Shown: in pieces, positions 1 through 12,894 of the stretch
How the letters are laid out: each line of letters begins with the position of its first letter
Numbering within the stretch: the stretch's first letter is position 1
Assembly (NCBI RefSeq): GCF_015832195.1
Contig: NC_052027.1
Coordinates: forward strand, 20,248,688-20,312,687
Direction of reading: 5' to 3'
DNA length: 64,000 nucleotides
From: Motacilla alba alba
Taxonomy: Eukaryota; Chordata; Aves; Passeriformes; Motacillidae
The notes under the pieces: generated by a model
The model's database searches: none
Seen by the model: the letters and a program-made list of their open reading frames with translations, nothing else
What the model was told of the DNA's origin: nothing
Program-made: the position numbers and the translations under genes

Positions 1-2195
1 AGGACTTTGACAATGTCTTAGTTTACTATCACAATGTCTGCACTGAAATTCCAGAATGGGCTTTACTGTCCAGATTTGATTTCCCCCACTATCGTTTACA
101 TTCACACAAAATCTGAGAGGCACTGCAGGGTGGAAAAATGGTGGTGAAAGTTTGAAGGATCTGACTGAGCTCTGAAACATCTCTGAACAGTCCGTGAGGA
201 GAACAGTGAAGGGACTTTAGAATAGAACTCTGCTATCAGCTTGAGTGTCTGGATCAGAGTCACAGGTCAGCTGTGGTCACTTGTGGAAGTGCTCTAGAAA
301 ATTTAGGGTGCTTTGGGTTTTGTTGGAAGTGATAGGAAGTCACTCTAAAGCTTTCCATGGAGATGATGTTCCTGTAGCTGTGATCTCTCATTAAAATCAA
401 CCGGTAGGGAGGCAGTGGGGCTGTTTGTGAGGTTGTTAGTCCAGGATGGATATTTCAGTGGGTTCATATCTGCAGTGGTGATCCTGACACACAAATCAAT
501 GTTCAGAGCTGGTGGAAGTTTCTCAGCACTTGTTTAGATTTCATTGACTGTAACATTCTTAAAAAGAATAACATAAATTATTCTTATGTAACAGATGGAA
601 ACAGAGGCCTGCTAATATCACTGAGTGTCATTGTTGGAATGCTGAACAAGAAGGGTGCTAAGAGAGGCAGAGCAGAGCTCACTGTGCCGCCTTGGGGTGT
701 GTGGCTGCTCAGTGAGGCCCCGGGTGCAGAAGCTCCCAGCCCTGCTCTGTGGAACACCACAGTTTGCTCTCCCTGTGCTCCCTGCAGCATGCCAGAGCCA
801 GCAGGGCTGCTCTCCACATACCATCCCTCCCAGAGATGTGCCTGGGCAGCACTGGAGCTTGTTTGTTCTGATTTAGCAACTATGTGAGGCAGCAGCAGAG
901 CTGTGGAGAGCTCTACAAGGCTGGAGTGCTGAACAGAGAGGAGATGGGTGACCTGAGCTTCACAGGTCACCTGTGCACCATCCTGGACACGAAGCTGTCT
1001 TTGCAGACTGCCTAGAAAACCCACTGGGGCCCACCAGAGAGGAGGGACGTGTTCTGGGGCTGGTACTCTGCCCCCTGTTCAGCTGACCAAATAGTTCCCT
1101 ACTTTATTAACAGACAGCGTCATTTGTCAATTCATCCCACAGCTTCCAGCCCAGGAATTTTGAGGGGATGCAGAAGGGAGAAGCGAAGAGATCGTGTAAA
1201 AAAATCACTGCATTAATTGAAAGCTTTAACACTAATAATGATCCTGTCCCTGTGATATCTGGTACCTAATCAAAGTTCTGTCAGAGTGCACACAGGCCAG
1301 GACTGGGAGCTATAAAATCTCTCTTTCTGGGCTTTGGATTTTCACATGTATTTGGTTTGAGGCAAGTGGGTACATGAAAGGAACCACAGAAAATTGTATT
1401 TAGTAGTCAAGATACGTTAGGCTCTTGAATCCTTAACACTAAAGACATTTTGAAGTGTTAGCTTCCAACTTAAGGAAAGATTTAAGTAAATTGCATGTAA
1501 AATATTCCCATGTTTATTCTACAGTGAAGTGTTGCCTCACTTGACTGTAAAAATGCACTTCTTGAAACAGAATGCTGAATTGAGCTGGTCTAATTTATCA
1601 TATCTCTGAAAGTGAGTGGCATTTCTTTCTCTCTCTTTTCCTGGCAGAAGCAGAAGGAAAAGCCCTGATTGCAGGTTAAACAGTGTGCATCCTCTAACTG
1701 CTGCACCCAATTGTGCTTAATGCATTTTCTTTGAATCCAAAGCCTGGAGGTTTAACTCTTTGTGCCTTGAAATGAAAGTATACTCTGGTGATGAAGAAGG
1801 CATTTGCCTTCAGGTTGGGAAAAATTGAAGCTCACGTCATCTCGGCATGATTAGAGATGGAGTGTACTGCTGACCTGGGGGCGTGCAGCAACAGGCAGCA
1901 GACACAGGCACAACCAGTTCATTCTCTACCTCTGGAGAACGGGGCTGTAGCAAGGTGAAAATCCCTCCAACACGAATAAGAAAGATCATAATTATTAAGA
2001 AACCAAGGGATAAAAGTATTTGGGAGTGTCATTACAGTGTTTATAGTGCTCAGAGTATGGGGTGTGTGCAGGGGCATAGAAATAAATTGTATTTAATCAA
2101 TATAAAATTAAAGGTGAGTCTTAGGAGTGAGGCTTAGTTTAAGGGAATCATACCACTTTTACAGGCTTGCAGAGTTTGCACTTCAATTAAGCAGT
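1..2195. other. intergenic, no gene seen
   Basis: Unique-looking AT-rich sequence with a GC-richer patch at about 640-1060. Short open frames there overlap on both strands and resemble no known protein. No RNA gene or repeat was recognised. Confidence 0.6.
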
Positions 2196-2320
2196 TTCCA
2201 AGGCCAGGTTGGACAGGGCTTGGAGCACCCTGGGACAGTGGAAGGCGTCCCTACCCATGGCAGGGGTGGGACTGGATAGGTTTCAAGGTCCCTCCAACCC
2301 AACCCATTCTGGGATTTATA
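2196..2320 (+). mobile_element. CR1 LINE 3' end fragment
   Basis: Carries the CR1 3' terminal signature: ccaggttggacagggcttgg, then gtccctccaacccaacccattctgggattt. The sense orientation is plus. Only about the last 125 bp of the element is present, typical of severe 5' truncation. Confidence 0.88.
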
Positions 2321-4477
2321 ATAAATATTTGCACTTGTGGATTGCCTAGGTAGAGTTTGCAAAGGCACAAATGTGCTGAGGTTAATTAATAGTAATTGAG
2401 CATGACCTCAAACTCAAGTCTTCAATACATTTGAAGAGATGAAAAGGGAGTAATGAATCTTCTGTGAGGAATAATATCACAAACAAGGTGGATCCCGAAG
2501 TTTGAGACTTCAAAAATTCCCTGTTGAGGGAATCTTTGAATTGTAGCAAATAAGGCTTTATTTAGAGAAAAATACAAGATTAGCTGTGCACTGCTCCAGT
2601 AGTAATTGGGGGGAAAACAATACCTAACTGGAAGTTCTGGGGTTAGTTTCCATGGAGAATGCATTTATAAATCGAACTGGACAATGTAATCATTCAAATC
2701 TGTCTCACCTGTCCTTGTTGGCCAGCTGGCCATGTGAAGCTCCAGGGGGAGGTGCTGGGATTACACCTTTGGATGGGTGCTGGATGCAGCAAGCTCTGAG
2801 AGAGAGCATCTGCCTGCTCCAGAGCTCTTCAAATGTCAGCTGGCTCCTTATCTGGCTGGGCTTCAGGCACTCATGCTTCCAGGGTGTATTAATTTCCAAA
2901 GTCAGGTTTTTGCCCTCTGTTTTGAGGTTCTATCCTTTAGAATTCCTGAACTCTTTCCAAAAATGTCAGCCCCACCCCGGACCTCTCTTTTAGGTAGGTC
3001 TGCCCGTTCTGCAGAAAGGCTTGTGCAGCCCTGTCATAAGCCAGGAGTGGATTTGGGTTGCCCTGCCCTGTGCTGTGGGGGTGCACTGCTGCTCTCCAGC
3101 TCAGGGCTTTCCTGGGCTTTCTCAACCTTGTTGTTCCTGCAGGGCTTCACTCTGCAGAGACAGAGGACACTCACTGTTTTGCAGATGCAGTAGATTGTCT
3201 AAGTTTATATTAAATACTGTCATTGAGAGTTGCCTGACCTCCTCACTCCATTTCCAATAAACCAGCGTGTCTCCCCCAAATACTGACCCTTCCTGGTGCT
3301 CAGCTCTCTGAAGCTGCAGCTCTCTGGCAGTGGTGCTGTGTCTGGTTTTGGGCTTGGTTCAGTAGGATGCACTCAGTTCCAGCTCTTACCAGCTGGAGGA
3401 AACCTTTGAGGAGAGCTGTGGTAAACTAACTTTGGTTAGACATGCAAAAATAGGAATGTGCTTCTGCTTGGCTTTCGCTGGGACTGAAGAATGAGTGATG
3501 GACAACAAAAGAGCATACCAATACCTTTAATAAGCTCCAATAAAGGTACAAAATTAATGTTTGCTTCTGCTAATAAGAAATATCCAATGCAGAGATTTAT
3601 CTTTCAGATATTTCTTACTCTTATAACTTATCCAAAATTATTTAAAGTGCTGCCTATTATTTTTCCTTCAGTTTAGCCTCACAGAGCTCCTTCATGCAGT
3701 GATTGTTGCTAGTCCCATGGGATGGAGCAGCATCTTGTGACACAGACACCCGTGCTGAAGGACCACAATTCCTGGTGCACATTTCCACCAGCACAGGGCA
3801 TGGAAATGATGAGAACTATCTGTAAAATTTGGGTTGGAAATATGTGCATGTGGAAGCTTTCTATTGCCTTTGACCATTAAAGTATGCCACGGAGAAGCCG
3901 AGGTGTAAATGCTGTTCCTGTAAAATAGTCTTCTGCATTTCTGCAGTTTTTGTGGGCTGTAAAGGTTGATGGCAGATCTCTGTCTTCTGGGTTAGAAACC
4001 ATAAATGAACTGAAGAGTGGTGGGGAGCAGGTGGGTTTTGGTGGCCTCTCCCCGATTCCACACAGATAAGCCAAAGTGCTCAGGTGGGACTCGCAGTGAT
4101 TATTCTGCCGGCCTTTGACATAAGGAGTGGTTTTCGTCCTGCAGTAAATGATGCTCTGCCCCCACTTTAGACAAATACAAAAAATTTCCAGCAGGGGGCA
4201 TGCAAAGGGTGCGATTTCCCAGGGCTTTTGCCTCAGTGGGGTTTTCCCTCAGCAGTAAAATAAAACGGGAGCAGGAGTTCAAAGGACGATCCGGAGAGGC
4301 TCTGCAGGCTGAGGGACCAGCGGCTGCTCCGCGCTGCCAGCAACAGCCCTGCCTCCATCCTCCCCCCCGAAGGATTTGGCCGTGCTGTGCTCAGGGGGAG
4401 GCTCTGGAGCTGCAGGTCCGTGGGACGATCCGGCAGCTCCAGCTCCGGGGGCTCCGAGCCCCGGCACCGCCAGCGCC
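2321..4477. other. intergenic, no gene seen
   Basis: Unique non-coding sequence between a CR1 tail and the 4.5-kb minisatellite. GC content rises from about 4290 toward the array. Nothing further could be supported. Confidence 0.6.
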
Positions 4478-5339
4478 GGGCATGGGGCACGGCAGGGCCG
4501 GGCATGGGGCACGGCAGGGCCGGGCATGGGACACGGACAGCGCCGGGCATGGGGCAGGGACAGCGCCGGGCATGGGGCACGGCAGGGCCGGGCATGGGAC
4601 ACGGACAGCGCCGGGCATGGGGCACGGCAGGGCCGGGCATGGGGCACAGACAGCGCCGGGCATGGGGCACGGCAGGGCCGGGCATGGGACACGGACAGCG
4701 CCGGGCATGGGGCACGGCAGGGCCGGGCATGGGGCAGGGACAGCGCCGGGCATGGGGCACAGACAGGGCCGGGCATGGGGCACAGACAGCGCCGGGCATG
4801 GGGCACGGCAGGGCCGGGCATGGGGCAGGGACAGCGCCGGGCATGGGGCACAGACAGGGCCGGGCATGGGGCACAGACAGCGCCGGGCATGGGGCACGGC
4901 AGGGCCGGGCATGGGGCAGGGACAGCGCCGGGCATGGGGCACAGACAGCGCCGGGCATGGGGCAGGGACAGCGCCGGGCATGGGGCACGGCAGGGCCGGG
5001 CATGGGGCACAGACAGCGCCGGGCATGGGGCAGGGACAGCGCCGGGCATGGGGCACAGACAGCGCCGGGCATGGGGCAGGGACAGCGCCGGGCATGGGGC
5101 ACAGACAGCGCCGGGCATGGGGCACGGCAGGGCCGGGCATGGGGCACAGACAGCGCCGGGCATGGGGCACAGACAGCGCCGGGCATGGGGCACAGACAGC
5201 GCCGGGCATGGGGCACGGCAGGGCCGGGCATGGGGCACAGACAGCGCCGGGCATGGGGCAGGGACAGCGCCGGGCATGGGGCACGGCAGGGCCGGGCATG
5301 GGGCAGGGACAGCGCCGGGCATGGGGCACCGGCAGGGTC
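4478..5339. repeat. CpG-dense 22/23-bp minisatellite, 37 units plus a partial
   Basis: Every unit begins gggcatggg. Five variants can be told apart: a 22-bp form ending cacggcagggcc (12 copies) and four 23-bp forms ending acacggacagcgcc, cagggacagcgcc, cacagacagcgcc or cacagacagggcc (25 copies together). The 37 full units account exactly for 4478-5316, and a diverged partial copy follows. The order is not random: one block of four variants (22-bp form, caggg form, cacagacaggg form, cacagacagcg form) occurs twice in direct succession, showing higher-order duplication. Units contain no stop codon in any frame, so long spurious reading frames cross the array. Its left flank (4290-4477) is also GC-rich. 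Confidence 0.97.
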
Positions 5340-8300
5340 TCCTCGTGTGCGGCCGGCCTGAACCCCAAATCCCAGATCCCCTGTGACAACAGGTCAGCAG
5401 CATGGCCTGAGGCCATTGGGAACCTGCTCGGGGATGAAAGAAATGCTGTTTGTTGTTTGTGGCCTTATTACAAATGTCTGGGTTTAAGAAGCTCCTGCTT
5501 CTCCCACATCAGCACTCTAGACAAATCTTGAACCACCTTTGTGGCAAGGCCTAACAAACGCTGTCACTTTGACCTAATCCACTTTTCTGCACAGCTGTGC
5601 TAAAGTCACCTTTAGTTTTATCACATTTTAATGCAAACAAGGCCGGAAGGGTGCTTGTTTGGATTGAAGAAGCTGTGACAATTCGTCTGAATGGGAACTT
5701 CAGTAACTGGGAAGAAAAATGTGACAGGGAGCTTTATCACTGCATTGTACACAACAATCTGAAAATTATTGCTTCTTTAGGGGCCTATTCTCTTCTTGAG
5801 GCCTAGCACAGTCTATGCTAAGCAGCCAGACAGCTCTGAATGGTTTGCCAGTCCCAAAGACAGATTTTAATTCTATTGTTAGTGGGTATCCCTGACTTTC
5901 CTAAGAGGATTCAAAGACAGGCTGCAGAACAAGGCAGCTGACATAAGACTTTGGCCAATCTTTAAAATTCAAATAGCAAAGGACGTTTTCCCTGGTCCTC
6001 ATAAATTAGCCAACTTCGAGTGATGTTTGCTTTCAAAATTTATCAAGTTCATTCAAAACTAAACGAACTTGCAAAACGTGCTTTTTTAAGCCTTTTTAGA
6101 AAAGTTTGCTTAACCACTAATTTCCTGTAACAGTGTGAATAAAGCAGGGAGAAAAGATCCTGTTTTTCTTTCTAAAACCTGGAAATGGTCATAGTAAGAG
6201 GTGCTTTTCAGAAATTACATATATAAACATTTACCAAATATGGGCAAATATTTATATAGGCACAGGTCATGTTTGTACTAATTTCTTTTTAATACTTCAA
6301 GTAAATTCCAAGGGAAACTGAACAAGTACTGAAATGCTGAAAAGCTTTATCTCAGCCTTCAATAAATCTACTGCAAACTGAATATTCAAAGTATTTACAG
6401 GACAGTCTTGAACGAATCCTTCTTGAGGCTGCAGAGTGAGGTACATGGAAAATAAGGGTTTTGATCTCCTAGGAGACAACCAACTGGGCTCGGTGGGACC
6501 AGGAGGCTGGAGCTGCTTGTCTGGCTCTACTATGTCACAGACTGGCAAAGCAGCTCACAGTGTCAGGATCCTACTGCAGCACCAGAAAGAGCCTCTCCCA
6601 GAACTCCCAAGCTGTCTATCTTGCTGGAAAATGTTACATTTAATCTGTCCAGGACCTGCAAAACTTCAGCTCATTGTGTGAAAGAAGTGAAAATACCATT
6701 CTGGTACAAATAGCAGCCAGATAATTGTACTTATCTTGCACTGAGTTCTCACAGATAGAAACACGTTTTTGGGGATGTTTGTAACAGAGAGTGGAGCTGT
6801 TCCTCCCTCACAGTGCCAGCACAGGCAAGGAGGCAGGAGTGCAAGGACCAAAAAGTGCAATCTCCCTGTGACAGCTCAGCACTTGGTGCGCAAAAATGAT
6901 TGTATTATCCCATTTTGCAGTCTTTTTTCTCTTCCCTCCTACCCCCAATTGCTGCAATTGCAAATCCTGGTGAACAGTGGTGCTACCAAAATCCAAAATT
7001 AAATTCAAGAATTCTGCTGTTCAGCTGAAAGGGTGGCAGCTGCCCGAGCTGGCTTTGGTGACCACATCTGCTTGAAAAGAAATACCCATCAGATTTTGTG
7101 TCTTTTCTCTAAAGAGAGCCTGCAGATTATGTAACGGCTGGCAAATTTTGACCATGAAAAGGTGATTTTTTTTTCATTTATTTTAAGGAAATATGTATTT
7201 TGAAAATCTATAGCAGAACACTCAACAGCAGCCTGATTATCCTGGTTGTTTCCAGAGCCACTCTGGGGTCCACAGGAGGCAGACCTTGGAGGGCAGCCGC
7301 TGTTCTCATGGGAACTGTGGGGTGAAACGCAGCAGTTCCTTTTGAACACAACCTGTGGGGTTTGTCCTGAGGTTGGGGGAGCAGGTGGTGCTGCTGGAGC
7401 AGGAGTGAGCTCGCAGCTGCTGCCCTGGACAGCTCTTCCCCAAGCTCCCACCACTTCTGACCTCCCAAAGGCAGAGCCTCTCACACAGCTTGTGCTGCCT
7501 CTGCAGGGCCAGGTTCCCTGAAGCACCACCCTGGTGTCACTGTCACCCTGCTGGAGCAGCAGCAGCACAGCTCTGTGTTGGGACTGTGCCCTCTCTGCCT
7601 GGCTCTGCTGAGGTTTGCCCAGGTGAGCTTTGCTCAGGTGTTTGCCAAAGGACCCTGCCACCCTGCAGAGGCTGGCTCTTCTCTGCAGGGAATTGCACTT
7701 CAGCCCCTCTTCACATGTATGTGAAACTGCAAGGCTGTTTTCAACATATTTGAAATGCAATTAGGATTCTCTCTAATTGCTTATGAGTTCTGTGCCAAGA
7801 CTTGTCTGCAGTGTCGCAATTGCTGCTTCCAAAATACCTTTCAGCTCTTTCCATTGTATTCTTTGCATCTTCTGACCACTTTCCCTATGATTTGCTCATT
7901 GCCTTTCTGACACAACACATCCTTAACTTTCCACCTCTTCCAAAAGCAATCCCTGCTTAAACTAATTACTTGCAGGTCTGCTCAGGTATTTATTAAGTTA
8001 CAAACATGAAGAAGAAACTGAAGGCTGGGAACCTACAGAATCCTGTCTCCTTATACAGGAATTTCAGGTTGTCCTCACCTTAGCACTGCCATCCATTTAT
8101 AACCAGACACTTCACAGGGAAGGAAAAAAATCCTTTTTCTTCCTCCTTCCATACCTGCTGGTCTCAGGCTAGCAGTAATTATGTGGAGTGAGTTGGTAAA
8201 TTCTTCAGCTTGGGTCTGCTCGTGTCCTCAGTGAGGCTCTAATGGATCTGGCTGTGCCCACAAGAGCTCTACACTCCAACCACTGCCATGGACCCCATGC

Positions 8301-10412
8301 AGCATAATTAACCACAAAGTGAGTTATCTGTCCCAGGCTGAAAATGTAATGAAAATCAAGGTCAGATGCCCTGGTGTAGGAGACTAGAAGGAGTCTTCTG
8401 CATGGGAGCCCATATTAGGTTTCCCACCCCCTTTAAGACTGCAGTTTTTAATGTTTAGTAGGACAGTATCTTGAAAAAAAAGAATGTTTAAAATCTGTTA
8501 TCATTAAGTAACGAGTGGGCTTCACACTAATTTTAATCCACTAGTTTTTTAAAAATTCCTTAGAGCCCACCAAAGCTAGATTGCAGCAAATGAAAGAACA
8601 TCTTTCTAATTAATTATTCAACAGTTTTCCAGCAATTAGTACTTATTCACAGAATTCTAGGGAAGTAGAGGGAATTTCTGGCAAATGTCATCATTTAGGG
8701 CAGTCAGCCTTGAGGGACTAAATCTTTGGGCAGTGCCAGAACTGCTGTTCCAGAAGGTCTTTATTTGATTCCTTGTAGGTAAGGCTGTGGGTTGAGGCAG
8801 ATCAGACAAGAAAAGTATCTGTATATGTTGTATCAACAACAAAAAAAAATCCATTTAATTAGAGGTCATAATCCTTTTATTTGTTTGTTTGTTTTCCTAG
8901 GGATTGTGTTTTAGATTTCCTTGATCTAATATTGTCAAAGGGAAAAAGTAGCCACTGTCTATAGAATTACAATCTAAGATAGTTAAACCCATAATTTTTC
9001 AAATTGCTGGTCCTGTCTGTAGGTCAGGTAATTATATTCACAAGGACAAGTGATGGGATCTAAAACTGCCGATGGAATACCAATAGCAATTATCTTGGCA
9101 AAATCTGGGCAAAATTAATTTTTTGTTTTGAGGTTGAAATGATGTCTTAGTGGAATCCCCTGTGTAATTACAATTCCACGCCCCAGAAATAAATCTTCTG
9201 AGGGTGGAAGAAGAGTGTCATTAGGTCCTGTTAGAAAATACTGTGTCATTCAATTCTGTTTTAACAAGAAATTCAAAAGTGGAAAATGGGTGGGTTGGAG
9301 GACTTGAAGGACTGTGGCATCTTGAAGCACCTCTGTGCTGCTACCAACAAAGAAATGAGCTCTCAGGACTGAGGCGGATTTTAGCTCTTCCCACCCGCTG
9401 CCCCCGTGTGAATGGAGCAAAGCCTGGCTCTCCTGCCCAAGCCTGCATGGTAATTTGGTTGCTAAGCACAAGCTGGAAATAAAATCCCACTGGCTCTCTT
9501 CATTTTATGAGCTGCCTGCAGGGAAGAGCAGGGGTTTCAGTAAACTGAGATGTGAGGTTCCTGTGTGCTGAAATGTATTGCTCAATATAAATCTCAGTCT
9601 GTGGTATCATTTTCCCTGCTTACCTGGGGGTCCTGGAAGTTTTTGAAGTCATTGATGGAAACTGCTCCAGAGCAGAGATGGAGTACTTTTCTCTGTCAGC
9701 AATCTACCCTTCGCTTCCTCTTGCTGTGAAGTGCTCCCACAGCTTCCTCCAGTGATTCTATTTCAAGCTGGTCATGCAAGAACTGAAGTGGTCACCAAAA
9801 GTCCTTTTCCTGGCCCAGCATCACTGTGATTTCCAGCCACAGCCAGCCTGTTTCCTCAGTAATCCCCTGTGCACCTGCCAGCCCTTGATTTGGGAACACG
9901 TTCCATGCATGAGCAGCACACCTGGTCTTCTCTGCCCTCTTTGAGATCTGAAATAAAATGGCATTTGGAACACGGTTGGCACGCAGCTGACTAAGGACAC
10001 TGATGCTGTTAATCATAAATGAGGCATAAACAAGTCTCCAGCTATTCGATTCACTCCTTCTGGGCACTAACACCTGACTGTGAGGTTCTAAACTCCTGAG
10101 AGAAAGAGAGAAGACTTGTTTTATTCTGTGGAGTTTATGGTGTGAAATATTTCACAGCATCTAACCTGACGGGAATGGGAGCTTTAGTGCACTTTAGCTT
10201 TAGTTCACTTTGGGGCCACTGTGCAAGTTGTCAGCTGTAGGGTCTCTTACTAAATGAAACCTTCTCTATGCGTGCAATAATTGTTCCCCAGAGAGTAATG
10301 AGCTAAAGCCAGTAGCTGTTGGACCGTAATGTTCTTTGCTCATCTCTCTCCTAACTGCATAATTCAGGGAAAGGAGGGAATGAAACTGTGACTGCACAGT
10401 GCCTGGTGCAGG
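5340..10412. other. intergenic, no gene seen
   Basis: Mostly AT-rich unique sequence. A GC-richer patch at about 7240-7700 gives overlapping frames on both strands but no recognisable domain. A TTTG-type simple tract lies near 8878-8896. Confidence 0.6.
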
Positions 10413-10645
10413 ACAGAGCAGGAGTGGGGGATGGCAGCAGGACCAGGACAGAGCAAGACCGAGTGAAGACTCAGGATAGAGCAGGACCCGGGGATGGCCC
10501 TGGTTCAGGGCAGAGCCGGACTGGGAAATGGCAGCAGGTCCGGGATAGGGCAGGACCCGGGGATGGCGACAGGTCCGGGACAGAGCAGGAGTGGATGAAG
10601 GCTCAGGATAGAGCAGGACCCGGGGATGGCGGCTGTCCCGGGGCT
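10413..10645. repeat. degenerate ~34-bp minisatellite
   Basis: Roughly seven imperfect units of about 29-35 bp built on the words ggaccaggacagagcagga, gcaggacccggggatggc and aggctcaggatagagcag. Units are diverged from each other, unlike the near-identical arrays at 4.5 and 37.7 kb. It runs directly into a CpG-rich block. Confidence 0.75.
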
Positions 10646-11130
10646 GCAGGAGGGTGGCAGCCCGGTCCCCCCTGTCCCCGCGCTGCTGCGGCGGTGGCAC
10701 CCCGTAACCAGAGCTCCGCGCCGGCACGGCCGCGCTCGCACAGGTATCAGCTGACGCTGCTGTGGCACGCTTTATTTCAAAGAAGTAGCGGTAACAATGG
10801 CGCACAGTAATAACAGCGCTGCCTCTTCCCCCGGGGGAAGGCACAGAATGCTATCTCGCCACATGATCTCATTTCTTTTAAGCTCTGCACTAACCGCTGA
10901 CATATCGCATAAATGCCTCCTTTATTACCTGCCAGTGATTGTCTTCTGTGCTGGGAATGGCCCCCGGAACCCACGTCCTCATGCCAGCCGAGCGCTGCGC
11001 TGCCTGCCTGTGAATTTGTCTGTGTCTGGCGCTCCGGGAGGCCCCGCATCCACCTGAGCATCCTCGGTTACGGCGCTCTGAGGCGCCTTTGTTCAGGTGC
11101 CTCGCCGGGCTGGGCCGGCAGCTGGCACCG
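10640..11130. promoter_or_regulatory. CpG-rich block, candidate regulatory element
   Basis: Two CpG-dense segments (about 10640-10745 and 10965-11125) surround a less GC-rich core (about 10750-10930) that looks unlike the flanking repeats. CpG is otherwise scarce in this 3' flank apart from the minisatellite at 4.5 kb. No exon or splice-linked frame was found, so a promoter of an unrecognised transcript or an enhancer are both possible. The call is based on composition only. Confidence 0.3.
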
Positions 11131-11910
11131 GCCAGGACTCTGTTGCTCTATTTGCCAAGTCGGTAATTTGCCATTTTTGTCAGGGGTGGGTTTTTTAAGC
11201 GGTGTCCGGTGGGTAATGTAGCCTGGCCACACATCCCTGCAAGGATTCTGGTTCTTATCTCTGTGGGTGCTTTCAGACAAAAGCAACATTCAGTCACATC
11301 GCTTCCATTATCAGCTTGCTAGCAGATAAAATAGTTATTTTCCAAATTGCCTCTCTCTTTCCAGTTTTAAGTAGACCTATATAGATACTTTTCAGTCATT
11401 TTAGTCCTCAGATACTGATTTCACATAAACAAGAATACACATTCTCTTTTGTACAACCGTTCATTCAAACACCAGTTCCATCTGGACAAAGCACATTCTC
11501 TGTATTTCATTATATTATGCTTTAATCTGTTCTGTCCAGCCCGGTTTAAATTAAATAAAGGGCAGAAAGTAGCACACAAGTCACAGTGACCATTATTCCC
11601 CAGCAGTGAATTACAGTCTGCTACACACACACCTACTCAGGCTGATGTTGAATTGGTAGATGGTACCTTCTACCTTCAGCTTATTCCTTTATTTTTCTGC
11701 AATGTGCTCTTTTGAAAAGGCTGGTAATTATTCAGTACTCTGAGTACAGCAAAGGACTGAGCTCTTCAATAAATCTGTGCTTTGCAGATAAATATTTTGA
11801 TCGATGGCAATAAATGAAGTAACAGCAATAGCAAACTGCTGTCTGTGAACTGTTCCTGGGTGCTCCCTCTCCAGCTCCCTCCCTAAGGCCACTCCTCTGG
11901 GTCTTTAAAG
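11131..11910. other. intergenic, no gene seen
   Basis: Sequence becomes AT-rich after the CpG block. No repeat or coding signal was recognised before the CR1 piece at 11911. Confidence 0.6.
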
Positions 11911-12390
11911 ATCACAGAATCACAGAATCCCAGAATGGTTTGGTTTAGAGGGACCTTAAAACCCATCCAGTGCCACCCCTGTCATGGCAGGGACACCTTC
12001 CACTGTCCCAGCATGCTCCAAGCCCCATCCAGGCTGGCCTTGGATACTTCCAGGGATCCAGGGACAGCCACAGCTGTTCTGGGCACCCTGTGCCAGGGCC
12101 TCACCACCCTCACAGGGAGTAATTTCTTCCTAATATCCAATCCAACCCCACCCTCTGACAGTTGAAAACCTTCCCCCCATGTCCTGGCACTATCTGCCTA
12201 TATAAAAGGCCCCTCTTCCTCCGTTTCATAAACTCTCCCTGGAATCCTGCAAAGAAATCTCCCCTAACCCTTCTCCCCTCCATGCTGAACAGCCTCAGCC
12301 CTACTGGTCCCTCTCCCTGTGCCTGCTCTTCCAGCCAAGCCTTGGTTTGGGTTTGCCAGAGCCCCAGGCTCAGCTTTTCAGGCCCCTGTG
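11911..12390 (-). mobile_element. CR1 LINE 3' fragment
   Basis: Begins with the reverse complement of the CR1 tail (repeated atcacagaat, then cagaatggtttggtttagag) and continues through the conserved gggaccttaaaacccatcc and ccccatccaggctggccttg segments for almost 500 bp. The inner boundary is approximate. Confidence 0.9.
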
Positions 12391-12604
12391 ACGTAAGTCA
12401 ATCATTCACTACGGGATCTTAATTTTCAATTCCTTGGGGCTCCTTGCAGCTTTGCCTCCGTGTTCCACCTGAGAGGGACCATGCTGGTCCGTGCTGGTGG
12501 CTGGTGAGTCCCAGGGCTGTCCCTCAGGCATGTGAGTCAGTCACAGACTCAGGGCCTTACCAAGAGCCCACATATTTCCAAATATACCTGATTTGCTCCT
12601 GCCA

Positions 12605-12620
12605 CGCACACACACACACT
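12605..12620. repeat. short (CA)n run
   Basis: cgcacacacacacac run; a minor dinucleotide microsatellite. Confidence 0.85.
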
Positions 12621-12871
12621 TTGTCATTAACAAATTGGCTCTTGGCAAGGTGATTGCAAAATGTTCTGTCAGCAGGACTGGAGGTCCTCAGCTCCTGTCT
12701 CTCTTCTCCAGGCTGCAGTTTTGTGGGAGCTGTTTGGGCTCCAGAGAGCAAACCCTGCAACTCAATAGCAAGGTACCACTAAGGGAACACTCTGTTCAAA
12801 TGCTATTTTGTAATCTTTTGGGACAAAGCTTTCAAGGACTTATTCTTCTTTGGACTTTATATCTATTTTAA

Positions 12872-12894
12872 CTCTCTCTCTCTCTCTGTCTCTT
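12872..12894. repeat. short (CT)n run
   Basis: ctctctctctctctgtctct tract; a minor dinucleotide microsatellite. Confidence 0.85.

Noticed and set aside
4478..5339. Regular repeats as a CRISPR-like array
   Set aside because: Units are directly contiguous without unique spacers and the DNA is vertebrate; it is a minisatellite.
4200..5531. Very long overlapping frames in all phases on both strands (443, 374, 341, 336, 332 and 324 residues)
   Set aside because: They are created by a stop-free 22/23-bp minisatellite. The peptides are Gly-His-Gly-Ala-Gln or Pro-Cys-Pro repeats with no domain, and opposite strands are equally open.
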